From Stereocaulon alpinum (taxonomy: Eukaryota > Ascomycota > Lecanoromycetes > Lecanorales > Stereocaulaceae), in NCBI GenBank assembly GCA_018257865.1, contig JAEUBA010000009.1:124001-188000 (forward strand): a stretch of 64,000 bases of DNA, given 5' to 3'. The notes beneath the pieces were generated by a model that was not told where the DNA came from, did not search any database, and saw nothing but the letters and a program-made list of their open reading frames with translations. This document shows, one piece after another, positions 20,858 to 31,752 of the stretch. The translations under genes and the position numbers were made by a program. How positions within the stretch are numbered: position 1 is the first letter of the stretch; every line of letters begins with the position of its first letter.

Positions 20858-21687
20858 TGCGATGGTGTTCAGCAGAAAGTCGTCGCACGGTAGTGATAAT
20901 GCAATGGAATGATGGAGAAGACTAGGGGACCGTGCATCTTGACTAATAGTCTCATTGCTGTGCACAACACTATGTTTCGCTTGTCAACAAGGTACTGCAG
21001 AACCTCCGTAGCAGGTTGTGTAGTAGCTGCATGTTCATGCATCATTGTCTCGCTCAAACACCCATAATGATCTACGGGCTCAGCAAAGGCAGCATACTCT
21101 CCAGCTGCATCCTCAGTGCGGCTGAGCTCCAAGGGTCACAGCTCTATCGGCATTGCGTGGATACATGTCAAACCTAGCTGCTCATTGAAGCTAGCTCGGA
21201 AACGTACTAACTACTTCGGTAATCCCCTGCCTGTTATTATCTCACATCATCTACTTGAGCCTGATCATCATCACCGCGCATGGAAGGTTCCCAACACCAT
21301 GGATAGCATCCTATTACCGTTGACGAGGTTGACTCAACCGGTTAATGAAGGACCGTTCTTCTTCGTACGAGACCGCCGAATATCGTCCTACTCCGGGAGA
21401 GAAGGAAAACGTCCGAGAGAGCAGTGGGGGTATACGTGCTCTCCGAATGCTTAGCTTTGTCGCCGTGGGCGTCCAGCATCACCCAGCTCGAAAGTTTAGA
21501 ACCTTTGGTTTTGCATCCTGACGCGGCAAAGGATCACGTTTTAGGTAAGTCAATTACAGGGACGACTGCATATGTTTCGCGCTCTGGTGACGCTTGTCGC
21601 ACGCCTCAAGGCCATGATTTGGCCCCCAAAGCCAAGTATGTCCGTGAGCCGTGCCAATGTCAATTCCCAGGTGTCCGCTTCCCAGTC
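20858..21687. other. Intergenic between the kelch pseudogene and the second copia fragment
   Basis: No gene is recognised. The left end is the upstream region of the kelch gene; the last bases before 21688 are the insertion site of the LTR fragment. Confidence 0.4.
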
Positions 21688-21904
21688 CGTTAGAAAAGTG
21701 GTGAAAACTATGGTGGATGAGGCCTTCTTGGCAAGGCTCGCTTAGCTAGCCTAATACGGCTAAGGCCTGCCAAGGCCTCCATGCGCACTAGGTAAAATCT
21801 CTGCATGCAATTCTATCTAGCTGCAACAATTTCAATAGCAATAGATTGTTCCACCCCAACTGAATGACTAACAAGTCTCCAATCAAATCACTGATATTGT
21901 AAAG
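21688..21904 (+). repeat. Third LTR of the copia family (217 bp)
   Basis: It starts CGTTAGAAAAGTGG and ends TGATATTGTAAAG, matching the other two LTRs along its length with small differences and a net 11-bp deficit. Confidence 0.85.
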
Positions 21905-22068
21905 GGCTATAAGCCCGGGTTCTGCAACCTGTTGGCATCAAATTTGCTGCTCAGGAAGAAATACTACACACCTGTCGAATAGGGGGTTGGAAATTCCGAA
22001 ACCGGAATCTAACACGACTCGCAACTAAAGAAGCTCCCAACATCAGCAGACGCTATAAGCTTACCAAG

Positions 22069-22461
22069 ATGGACACTTCCTTATTCGATAAGGTGCTGCT
22101 GAAGGGGATTAGGAATTGGCCGACGTTTGAACAGCAAATGGAGGCAGTATTTAAAGTCCTAAAGGTATGGGACGTGGTGTCAGGAAGAAGAAAAGAACCC
22201 ACACTACCTCCCCTACCAATACCTCCTGAGACTACAACTGGTGAGCTAGGCTCCTCAACAGGCCAACTCGCGGCTCCGAAGCATACTCCGAAACAAATCA
22301 AGGAGTATGAAGCCGCTTGGGAAGTCTGGGACGATAAAAACTCTACTGCAATAGCACACCTGGTTCTACACTGTGAAGATGAACCAATGGAGCACATCAG
22401 GGGGATAGAGCTTGCCTACGATGCGTGGGCTAAGCTGAAACAAATATACGGGCACATTTAA
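22069..22461 (+). pseudogene. copia gag N-terminal fragment, 130 codons
   Basis: ATG 22069 opens MDTSLFDKVLLKG. The motif series is that of UBN2/DUF4219-type copia gag: NWPTFEQQMEAVFKVLKVW, then VVSG, YEAAWEVWDDKNSTAIAHL, DEPMEHI, and AYDAWAKLKQIY. It stops at TAA 22459-22461 after GHI, while gag homology goes on downstream in other phases. Gag proteins of this type run to about 250-400 aa and package element RNA, so this is a truncated reading frame. Confidence 0.82.
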
Positions 22462-22870
22462 TACGTCCAGAGTACTCTTCCCTATTTCCCTCTACGCCAG
22501 AACGAGCGAATCAAGCGGAGGTTTCAGGGTTCAACGAGGCTATTAGGGACAAGACTCGAGATTCAAGGGAAGCTTCAGCAGCTATAGGGAGCTTTCTATG
22601 GGGCTTCCAGGCCTATTCGTTGAAGGGGAGCGTTAGAATATCACTTCTCAGGCCTGTTGCTTAGTCAACCGCTAGCGCGCCACTACCTAGAGCACATAAG
22701 TAGCCAGCACCCCCTACTAGAGAATCTACAAGTTACCCTCAAATTCTAAAGGCCAGTCAGACAGAGAGGTGTCATCAGAAGCATGACTGTTGTCCCCAGT
22801 CTTTTCATGAGCCGTGGAGATACATGTTACAGTGCGAAATATTAGCTGTGGTGGAGACTAGTACGCAGAA

Positions 22871-24001
22871 AATGTCGTCCGTGTGACCAGATCAGAGTTG
22901 AGGCAAGGCATGTACTCGACTCTGTCATGCGGGCTGCGGCCTGGCAAAGTCCTGGCGAGGGTTGCATACGACTGTCAACTTGCTAATTCGAACAACCTGC
23001 CAGATGTTGTCCCATTTGTCGACAAAGCTTCTCTCCTGTGCCTCGACGGATTTCATGAGTGTTGCGCCAAAGGTGATGTAATCGCACGATAGATACCCTC
23101 CAGAAGACGTGATAGATAATCTGCGTCTCTGCTTGTCGTACTGTAGGACAGAGGTGAGGTACACAGCCTCTGCAGTGAAGCTGGGAGGTGGCGCACAGAG
23201 CGGCCCAGCCGTCCTTAGCTAATTGAAATTTGAACTGCGCCTAGCTTGATCATACAGGCTGAGCAAACCCCTTACATAAAGGGGGCGCATAAACCCCCCC
23301 AATATGAATGCGCAACCATACCTAAGTAGGCCTAACGCCCAAACCCCGCCTGCAAGCTGCCTGACGCTCGCTACCTACCTACCTACCTGAGCAACAAAGG
23401 GCCCCGCCCACAACCTACCAGCCGGAGCAGCCATTCCAGAGCAGGAGCATTCTAGGAGCTGACCCTACGGTCTCTCATCAGGGAGGTATGGTCCATCGGT
23501 TAGGGTGAATGCTGCTGATGTGGGAAAACCGCTAGGCCGTGGTGGAGATTAGATGATACGGTCTTTGCATGCTGTGTAGAAGGGTTTCAGGGAGATGTCA
23601 CTAGCTTATTTAGATTCCGTACCATCATGATAGCGTGCTAGTTGTCAGTATAGCCACCAGTTTCAATGATGAGGACTCGCGGATGCAGCAGAGTATTACT
23701 ACTGCAATGACGATGGCAATGCAGCACGCTACATGGGATGCTGGATCCATTCATTTCTGACGTCGAGACAAGATAATTCAGGTGTCTGGCAGGACTGTGG
23801 GGACTGGTATTTTCGGAGGCGTACTGCGTGTAAGGGCGTCGTAGGAAGCGAAGTGAAGACCAAAATCAATTCAATCAATCACACATATACGTTCTATTGC
23901 TAAATGTAGACACGACATTGCGGCAGCTCATGGAAGACACCTTACGAACCACTCCCATATTAGCCAATGATAAATGCAGAGCCTCGCCAGGTGTGTAAAG
24001 C
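22871..24001. other. Intergenic, low-complexity patches, no gene recognised
   Basis: It contains a short (CTAC)n run near 23376-23391, C/G runs near 23270-23305 around CCCCTTACATAAAGGGGG, and no assignable coding sequence. Confidence 0.4.
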
Positions 24002-26437
24002 TCAAATCCCCTCCCACAAAAATTCCTGCAATTCCTGCCCTCCCAGAACCTGAGCCATAGCCTGGCGACAAATATCCACCAACTCCCCGCACCCCAGCAA
24101 TAGCGAAGCTCGCCCATTGCCTCCACCCTTATCAGCGAACGAGAGTATAGGGTCCATAAAGCAAAGACAATGCTGTCCGGGGCGTGCCTTGTCGCCATGG
24201 TATTTATCGCTTATGATGTCTATGATCTTAACGCAGGATATATATACCTCGAAGAAATTGATCTTTGGAACGGGGAAGGGGCCTTCAAACTCGGCAAGGA
24301 TCGCGGCTTGTAGGCTTTGTAAGCAATGTTGAGAAGTGCCTGAGTATAGGTCGTGGACGGCACGGGTATGGTGGGGGCATGGGCAGCGCTTTGTTAATTC
24401 TCGGGAGTTTTGGGTCTCATTTGTCCGAGGTTCCTTGACGTTGTATACACGCTCCCAGCTAGCGCTGTCAAGGTGATAGCCCTTGCTCTTTACATGTTGG
24501 AGCAGTGATGATTTTCCAGGTTGACATCTAGGGTCGTCGGCATCCGTTCGCGATCCAAATCCTGCTGTTGCTTTGGCCGTGTGGGCTGGAATTACCATTG
24601 AGTGGCAGCCGGATCTATGGTCCTTTTTATGAGACTTGAAGTGCAGTCTTCCGCCCATGTACCTAACATAGCAGGCGTGAAAATTCCGGGCTGGGCGTCC
24701 TCCTGGAAAGAGGATATCCTCGAAGAGAGTGCAAAGATTTTCAAGAAGTGGAATCGACTCAACATTCGCGAATTGTTTGAGGATGTTATAAACATGCAGA
24801 ATTGAGCCCAAATAATTTCGGTAACTGAACAGGCGCAGTCCGTAATAAAAGAGTGCGTCAAGCATCTCGAGAATATGGGACCCGGAAACCCAAGGTGATT
24901 GAAAGTAGAGGTCGAATATTCTAGCCCGGAGGAATGTCTCAAAATCAGCTTGTAGGTTTCCCAAGTGGTAAGCTAATGTCCCCTGACATCTGCATGGCAT
25001 GGTTGGACTGTCGAGTACCGCACACATGCTTCGTATTGCCCCTTGCGCGAACCTTAGCGCCTGGAGGCGGCAACTGGAACTTTTTGGTGCCGGCTTGGGG
25101 CCAATCAGATAGCCTGTGTACGAACCCAAAAGTAGCTGTAATCCATAGCAGCAACGGAGACCGTTGCTGTCAGCTTCATGACGTGTAAGCAGATAACCTA
25201 CCTCAGCGTAAGCAGGCGATCCTACCCGAGCGATGTTTGGGCAAAATGAGGCAATTTGTATATGCTGCCTGATATTCCGTAGGATTACTTCAAGAGAATC
25301 CTTATTTTCTGAAGCTGATCCAATGCCTTGTCGGATTGTGACATGTGAAAATGGCTGACTAGGAACCACAGCCTGATCATGCCGTTTGAAGTCGTCATCT
25401 GCCTTGATATCAAGAATTAGACGCCAAGATTGATGTAGAGCTTCAATTAATTGCGCTGCAGGGGTGGTACTTGGCGGCAGCCCTTCTGAGTGAGTCTCAA
25501 CATGGTTGAACTTGCTTTGTAAAGTTTTTGGATCTGAAATGTCACATGACAGCTTCAACTGCTGTTCGATCGATTCGAACGCGGCAAAGGCTGCGTTTGT
25601 CATGAAAGCTGCAACCGCGATGGACATGTTGCCCATTGCTGCCTGCTCCCATGCACTTGTCGATGTAGATAGTAGATCAGACATTTCCTGTACGAGAATA
25701 GGTCAGCAAGGTCATCGATTGCGGTGGGACGCATAAATACCTGAGCGGCTTTCCGAAGTTCCATAGCTTCCGCCAACGTATCGCCGATAAGTTGAGGGGC
25801 TGGTAGAACGGAGACGGCTGTCTTGCCTTCTCTGTCATGGGTACTGTTGTTACACAGGGAGCTGTAGATGCTGACTCTAGAGGGGGTTTCCTGATCCACC
25901 GGGCAGCTTGCGTCGAGTGGGGAAAATCTATTGATAGGAGCTGATGTGCTATCTTGATGTGGATAACAGTTATTTGTTTGCTTGCACTCGGCTTTGGTCT
26001 TAGCACAAAATTGGCAGAGGTTGGCGTGTATCTTCGTCAAGCTGTTGAGCACCAGAAGCTATGTCAGCTGCAAAGGAGTAGCATTTTCTTCAGTCTTACC
26101 TCGAAGTAAAATGTTCATGGTTTCGAGTCTCTTCATCATCTATACCCTTGCTACTAGTCATACGAAAGAAATTGCTTAGCTGCCTCCGAGCTTTGATGGC
26201 TTCACGGAAAAGGAAATCAATGGTGTCAGGCATCTCTACGGCTTTCTTCTGTACGATCTCTGCAAGCCCAATGAGGTCGCTAATCGAGAGCGTCGTCCGG
26301 CATTTGAGGTCGCTCGTCCCATGGCTGACTAGCCATGTAATAACAGCCCTTGTATCTTGCTTGTATTGTACATATGTAGAATGAAGGCTGGAAGGGATTT
26401 GCCCTCCCTTCGCGAGGTGGTGTGCACAGCCCAGCAT
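24002..26437 (-). CDS. DUF6604-type fungal protein, 3 exons, 774 aa
   Basis: Exons: 26437-26100, 26041-25741, 25687-24002. The joins HFTS|SLTKIH (58-nt intron) and RKAAQ|EMSDLL (53-nt intron) are in phase. The start at 26437 (MLGCAHHLAKGG) is the first true ATG; the frame above it opens only with GTG. Residues about 16-110 show the family N-terminus: SLHSTYVQYKQDTRAVITWL, then SISDLIGLAEIVQ, then a basic helix IDFLFREAIKARRQLSNFF. This is the domain annotated DUF6604 in Pezizomycotina. The middle contains a CQFCAKTKAECKQ cysteine group; the large C-terminal part is helical with Cys/His-rich spacers. The function is unknown in the family, and no catalytic motif is visible. The gene is intact although it lies next to transposon relics. 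Confidence 0.75.
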
Positions 26438-27406
26438 GTTCACACCTCTCAGTAGGGTATGACTCGTGGTATTGGAGCGCTATGGAGAATTGTAGACCAC
26501 CCGTGGACAGTGATTATAACTGAGGGTTGTAAGATTCAGATGTAAAGCTTTGGGATTTGGTTTCGGGCGCTGGGTCAATTGACCAATTATTGAGGCAAGG
26601 ATCACTAGGTGGCTACCCTAGGTCCTAGAGCCTGTCAAGATCAATGACTGTTGTAGCTCCGAGCAAGATGGCCGGGAGGAGCGGTCGCTCGGACACAAGA
26701 TTTATCGACTAGACACGTTCGTGGGAACGCGTCTCTGATGTACTTTAGCAAATACCCCACATCGGAATCGGAGCACAAGGTTGTCATATGCGTCATGGTG
26801 CTCTGGAGATTGGAGAGAACCTCTAGATAGTGTCTGTGTACCCTTGGAACATGGGGAAGCATTATGTGTTTACTAATAATAGACCAATTGGTTGGGCTGA
26901 TGAGCCAAGCACTGACGAGCCAAGCGCAAACGCGGAAGCACATCCCAAGGGTACACATGAACTTTACCAACCCACTGCCCCTGCACTTCCGAAAGTCCGT
27001 TATCATGGAAGAACGATGCGTGAACCAAGGGAGTGCGGGAATCATGATCTGCAATTGAAGCTTAACCAAGTATTGAGGGAACCATAATTGCGTAGTTAGC
27101 TTGGTATAAGTCTTTGAAATAGCGCCCTACTTAGTGTGCCTTCCCCTCGCTTCCCTTAGACTGATAAGAACTGACAGAAGCAATAGCGCTACCCTCAACA
27201 TCAGACGACGACTTTGAGATTCGGCAGGTCGATATCTGAGGGATTCTGTGCCGTAAAGTCTAGTATGTGCTACCACATCTCTCGGGCTATCATTACCTGT
27301 CCTTTCGCACCGAGCAGAAGAAACTCAACCCTCTATAAAATTGGCACCACCCTGAGCATGACCCTCACAGTTAGGCTGGCAAGCCTATACTGCAGCCGAT
27401 GCTTGC
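26438..27406. other. Intergenic; inverted repeat and an unassigned minus-strand frame
   Basis: A 13-bp inverted pair (TGTGTACCCTTGG at 26835-26847 and its complement at 26945-26957) brackets two GAGCCAAGC copies. An open frame of 142 codons on the minus strand (27069-26641) has no recognisable domain. The region next to 26437 should hold the promoter of the DUF6604 gene. Confidence 0.4.
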
Positions 27407-28626
27407 TTAAGCCCATTTTCCTAACAGAGCCATTAGCCCAGCGCCCAAGAAGACGCAGACTAACATGAACGTCAAGCGCTTATTATCCTTGGTCCGCAAA
27501 GGGTTGAATAAGAAGTCCCTCGCCAATAGCTCCACCAGTCCTGTGTAAATCAAAATCCCTGCCGACATAGAGTCCAAAACCCCAGACACTACACTAGCCG
27601 TGTATGACTTCGAGTTGTAGGTCGTTCGCAGTCCAAGCCCGATTGCTATTGAAATTGGTGTTGTAAGTCCGTACGCCGCACACAGAGCCCAAGGTAACCA
27701 GCTTTTAGGCTTGAAGGGAATGGCAGACATACGGGCGCCAATACCAAGGCCTTCAAATGTTTGATGGAAGACCAGGACGACGTAGAGCGTACCAAATTCG
27801 CTCCCCACAACGCCTAGGTTGAGTCCGATGATGACGGAGTGGAATACGACACCAAATTCGAGGATGAGGAACGCGGCTATCTGTTGTCTGAAAGACTGCT
27901 CGCGGGCGGCGGCGTCGGTGGACACAATCTCCTCGTCGAAGCGTTTCTCGTACGTATTGGTAACACGGGATACTTGGGTAGGGCCTGCGTCGTCTTTACC
28001 AGGCGCATCATCTAGACCGGTGACGGCAGTCTGTGTATCCTGCTCACTCTGCACGCCGTATTTGATCTCGACATAGCGTTCAGCTCCGAAGTCGAGAAGG
28101 AAGATCATCATGATAGAGGTCAGCACAATTGCTGGACACCACGAGTACTGCGCCCATCCTCCAGTCATGCCTACGCATGTCTGGGGCCCGATCTCAGCGT
28201 AAGCTGGATCTAGGAGGTGTATAAATGCTGTGGCGACAATGACACCAGCGCCGAAGTAGCGTGCGAAGAGGTAGACTGAGAGTATGGCCTTGAAGTCAGT
28301 AACGCTCGTTTAAAACAACATAGTAAATGTTTGAAGCAATCCACTTCAGGGCCCGTATCTTAACCTGGAAGAAAGGAAATGGCAACGAAGCACGTACCGT
28401 AAAGAGGAATCCGGAGGCGTCGTATGCGTTTGGCGACCACTGGGAAGAAAGCTGCGGATGAAGAGCAGATCAGAATCACGAACAGTGCGGATATGCGGGC
28501 ACCAAGTTGGCCATTGTACTCGTTGCTTGAGGCCCCAAGAGCACAGATAACATCTCGAGGGTCTGCAGTCGTGAGATCGACGCTGCTGGCGTTGAATGTA
28601 GGTGTTCCGAAGTCGTTGGTAGACAT
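27407..28626 (-). CDS. ZIP-family (ZRT/IRT-like) zinc/iron transporter, 2 exons, 365 aa
   Basis: Exon 1 is 28626-28398 and exon 2 is 28275-27407. The 122-nt intron (GTACGT...CTCTCAG) joins as IPLYV|YLFARYFGAG in phase. The start MSTNDFGTPT precedes the conserved NEYNGQLGARISALFVIL first membrane helix. Further landmarks are FGAGVIVATAFIHLLDPAY (second and third helices), CVGMTGGW, a hydrophilic acidic loop of about 75 residues, the metal-site helix VVFHSVIIGLNLG, and VFHQTFEGLGIGARM. These carry the H...N/H pairs of ZIP helices IV and V. C-terminal helices end at LLGKWA. ZIP proteins import Zn2+ (or Fe2+) across the plasma membrane into the cytosol. Length and helix count are normal and no breaks are seen. 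Exact metal preference cannot be read from sequence. Confidence 0.9.
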
Positions 28627-31600
28627 GCTGGTCGGGCTGTGGGGTGCAAATTGGATTGACTTCAGTTGTTTCCGATGGACAAGGAAACTGAAATACAAGC
28701 TTCTTCGCGGGTAGTAATTGTGGGAGGGCGTTTGCTTTAGAGACTTGGGGAACATCCACGGATTGATCTGACTGGAAGGTGTGCCGTTCTACCCAGCTTC
28801 ACGGTGAGTGGACCTGCTCGTTATCCAGCTGTGACAAAGCTGAAAAGCACGGCTATTTGGTACTAACTCGGAAATATTAGCTGCGTCTGGAGGCTTGATC
28901 GGGAAGTAATTGATCTATTGTCCGGCGGTGAAAGCTTACCGGTCGACAATAGCGCTAACCTAGAACAAGGGTCCATACGACCCAAGGGTACACATGAAGT
29001 GACACGAGGAGACACGTGGAAGTGCGAAAGCTTCATGTTCGTCCACTCAGCTTCGTCTATAAGTATACAATAGCCTTGTACAAGGTTCACCAGCGCGTCG
29101 GTCCAGACCCGGTCAGTGATTGAGCTCGTGTCAGCAATCTTGTCTATTTGTTCCCCCTTGTAGAATATCCTCTTGTACTATATCCTTCGCTGCGTTGCAT
29201 TTTCTGAGCTTGAGCGCTATACTATGGCTGCATTGAGGCTTTTGCAGATCGGTTTGGAGGGCTGAAGCCGACATGTCCTGATGTTGTTGTCAATGCGACC
29301 ATGGTCATGGTTGCCCGTTGGGAGGAACTAGCCTCAGAGATTGGGTCGTAGCCTTATACTCGGTACAATTTACAAGAGGCTCACAGAACGGTGCCGTAGT
29401 GTCGCACCCATACTCGGTGATGCCCGGAAATCTGGGACTTCTGCGGTTTGCGGCTCTTACTCGCCAGAGATCCCGGATTGAGTGCGGCAGGAAGTGTTAT
29501 CGAGATCGCGGGGTTCGCGCACGATGGTTAATAATCCTGTACTTCCACCGCGTCAGTCCATGTCATCCATGACTAAACTGGGATTTGACCGATGCATGTA
29601 CGTCGGGTCAATCCCGCCCTATTGGCGCTCCATAGCAGACCCCAGTCTCAATCTGACAGAGGTATTCCATACATAAGCCGTACGCCGGTTGCGTTCGCCA
29701 ATTCCTGCGCAGCCGACTAAAGACTCTTAGGCCATCAGTGTTGATATTTGGTTATATCTGTGAACATGCACCAACTGTCTTACTCCGAATTGGTAGCCAG
29801 CCTTGAACATTGGAGCCCAACACAAACCGCAAAGCTGCGTACCACATGAAGCCTTCTCTCTCAGAGCGACGTTTTGTACGCAGCGCAGCTGAAAATCCCT
29901 ACAAGCGTATAGGTGTTTTCGGGCCAACCCAGCAGCTGACTTCCTTCTCTCCCAAGCCACTCGGAAAGAATTTCAGGATTGCTGGGTTGCGATTGGATAG
30001 AGCCGCTTCTGACCTGGTTCACAAAGTCCCTTCCCGCCTTCTCGAATTTCAACCGGCGCGTGGATCATACGGATGGCTATGAGTTCATTCAAGATTCTTA
30101 CTAATCATTTCCTTATGAGAACTCCAATGCGAATTGATAAACCCTCGCGCCCATGGTATGCTCTTTACACAGTCTTTGACCGGAAAACAGTGCAAACAAG
30201 TCCTTGAAAGACGAATAGCCATGGATTTTCGTCCGTGCAAGCAACGGTTTCTGGCAATGTTGTCATCTATGAAGGCACTTGGGGTTGGTAAGCTTCATAC
30301 ACTGCTTCAACGAATGGTTGTACACACATGACAAGCTATCCTGCTTTCTATCATATACTGGAGATCCCCGAGTTCATGAGTGATCGTCTTCTTGGGCCAG
30401 CACATATGGAAAGTCGATCTCTAAGCATAATGAGCGCAAGATTGCTCATTGTGGAAGCTTTGCTTAAGATTCCGCAGTGGTATACTGCGATCTGGCCACC
30501 TAGCTGGACTGTAACACGTTATCAGTGGGGCAACAAGAATGAGTCTGGAGCGACTTGCTTGCATCTACTGATATCTTGATCGGTACTTCTAGACATTTGT
30601 AGTAGCCAAAGCCTGTGCATGAGTGACTGAGTGAGCTTATTACGAATGTTGTTTGAGGAAGCTTGACAAGAGGACGATCAGTTTGGTGACAGAGCCCATG
30701 AGAAAAGGCAAGGGAGCCAAGACGCTAGTTTAGTCCAGCCAATCAGCATGACGCTAGAAAATTCTCGGTATCGCGCTATCAACGCCTTGAGAGATACCAG
30801 ATATCATAGATCAATTGTGGAATGGGTTGATACTCCGATACCGTGATATGGAAGTGCTATCATAGCTATGCTCAAGTCCAGTCTTATCTACGTAGGTCTT
30901 GGGACAAAGGGTGAGGGGCGCAGAATGCTTTGCCGTCCTCATTGGTTCTCGTTCGTCGATCTGGGCGAGCCGTTATGACGGATGAGTCCGGACCGTTCCC
31001 GCCAACACCTCAATTGGCTTCGTCTAGCTGGCCTCACCTACTTTTCAGCTTGGCCCTAGTTGTACCCCAGGCTTCGTACCTGAGACGCGCTACTGGCTTC
31101 CATGGAACCGCAACACGCAAAGCAACAGTGTTCTTGCGAGATGGACGAAACCACCCTCGAGCATGATGTGACGTTATTGAAATGGAGGGAATAAGTCGTC
31201 ATCAAGACCGCAACTAAGTTAAAACTAATCAGTGCCTGCTTTTGCAAAAACTACAGACACTAAGTCTCGATGGGTTCGCGAGCATCAAGGTCTTCATTGT
31301 AACTAGCAAAGCAGTGCCGCAGGTCCCAGTCTTCACAAGATTCTTCGTCAACGAGGTCAACGGTCATAGTAGCGGGCATCGCCACTGCACCTTCTATTCG
31401 AACACAGCAAACATTTCACTAAAGCGAAGAGGATGCAACCTTATGCGGAAGCGGGATTTACTTCTCAATGAATCTCACCAACCACCGAGTTCCACTGGCT
31501 AGGAGTTCAAGGATTACCGAGTCATGTCAGGAGTAACATGACTTCATGCAGTATCATGACCTCATGGCAGGTTGTTCGATTCTGTCATGGCCCAGGAGAG

Positions 31601-31752
31601 CCTGGCATTTGTCAATTCGTCCGCAATTGCCGGTAACAGAGCCACTAACCAATGGCATATGTATGGGCCAATCTACCCCATAGTTCACAGGATCCCTCCA
31701 TATCCTGAAATTCTAAGCTTTCTAATACCTCCAAAACTGCTCCATCAACAAA
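28627..31752. other. Three-kilobase gene-poor stretch between the ZIP and catalase genes
   Basis: Many short frames are present, none with a recognisable domain. The closest to coding-like are 30052-29861 (-) and 30328-30579 (+), both unassigned. An 18-mer at 28981-28998 is shared with 26944-26961. The last 200 bases should be the catalase promoter. Confidence 0.4.

Larger units (their letters stand above)
21688..22870 (+). mobile_element. 5' fragment of a second copy of the same copia family, little RIPed
   Basis: The order is LTR (21688-21904), primer-site segment (from 21905), then gag (from 22069). It matches the element at 13120-19583 in opposite orientation: both share the LTR, the primer-site segment and gag text (LLKGIRNWPTFEQQMEAVF here, the RIPed form there). 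After codon 130 of gag the frame is broken. Degraded gag text in shifted phases (for example GFQAYSLKGSVRISLL, then a His/Cys-containing stretch near 22760) continues to about 22870 and fades. No integrase, RT or 3' LTR follows, so this is a truncated relic. The right border is approximate. Confidence 0.8.

Noticed and set aside
26641..27069. 142-codon minus-strand frame
   Set aside because: No domain and unusual composition; overlaps an inverted repeat. Left as intergenic.
28276..28397. Apparent phase mismatch in the ZIP transporter
   Set aside because: Using the CTCTCAG acceptor gives IPLYV|YLFARYFGAG in phase; the first-looked-at TTCAAG acceptor was wrong.
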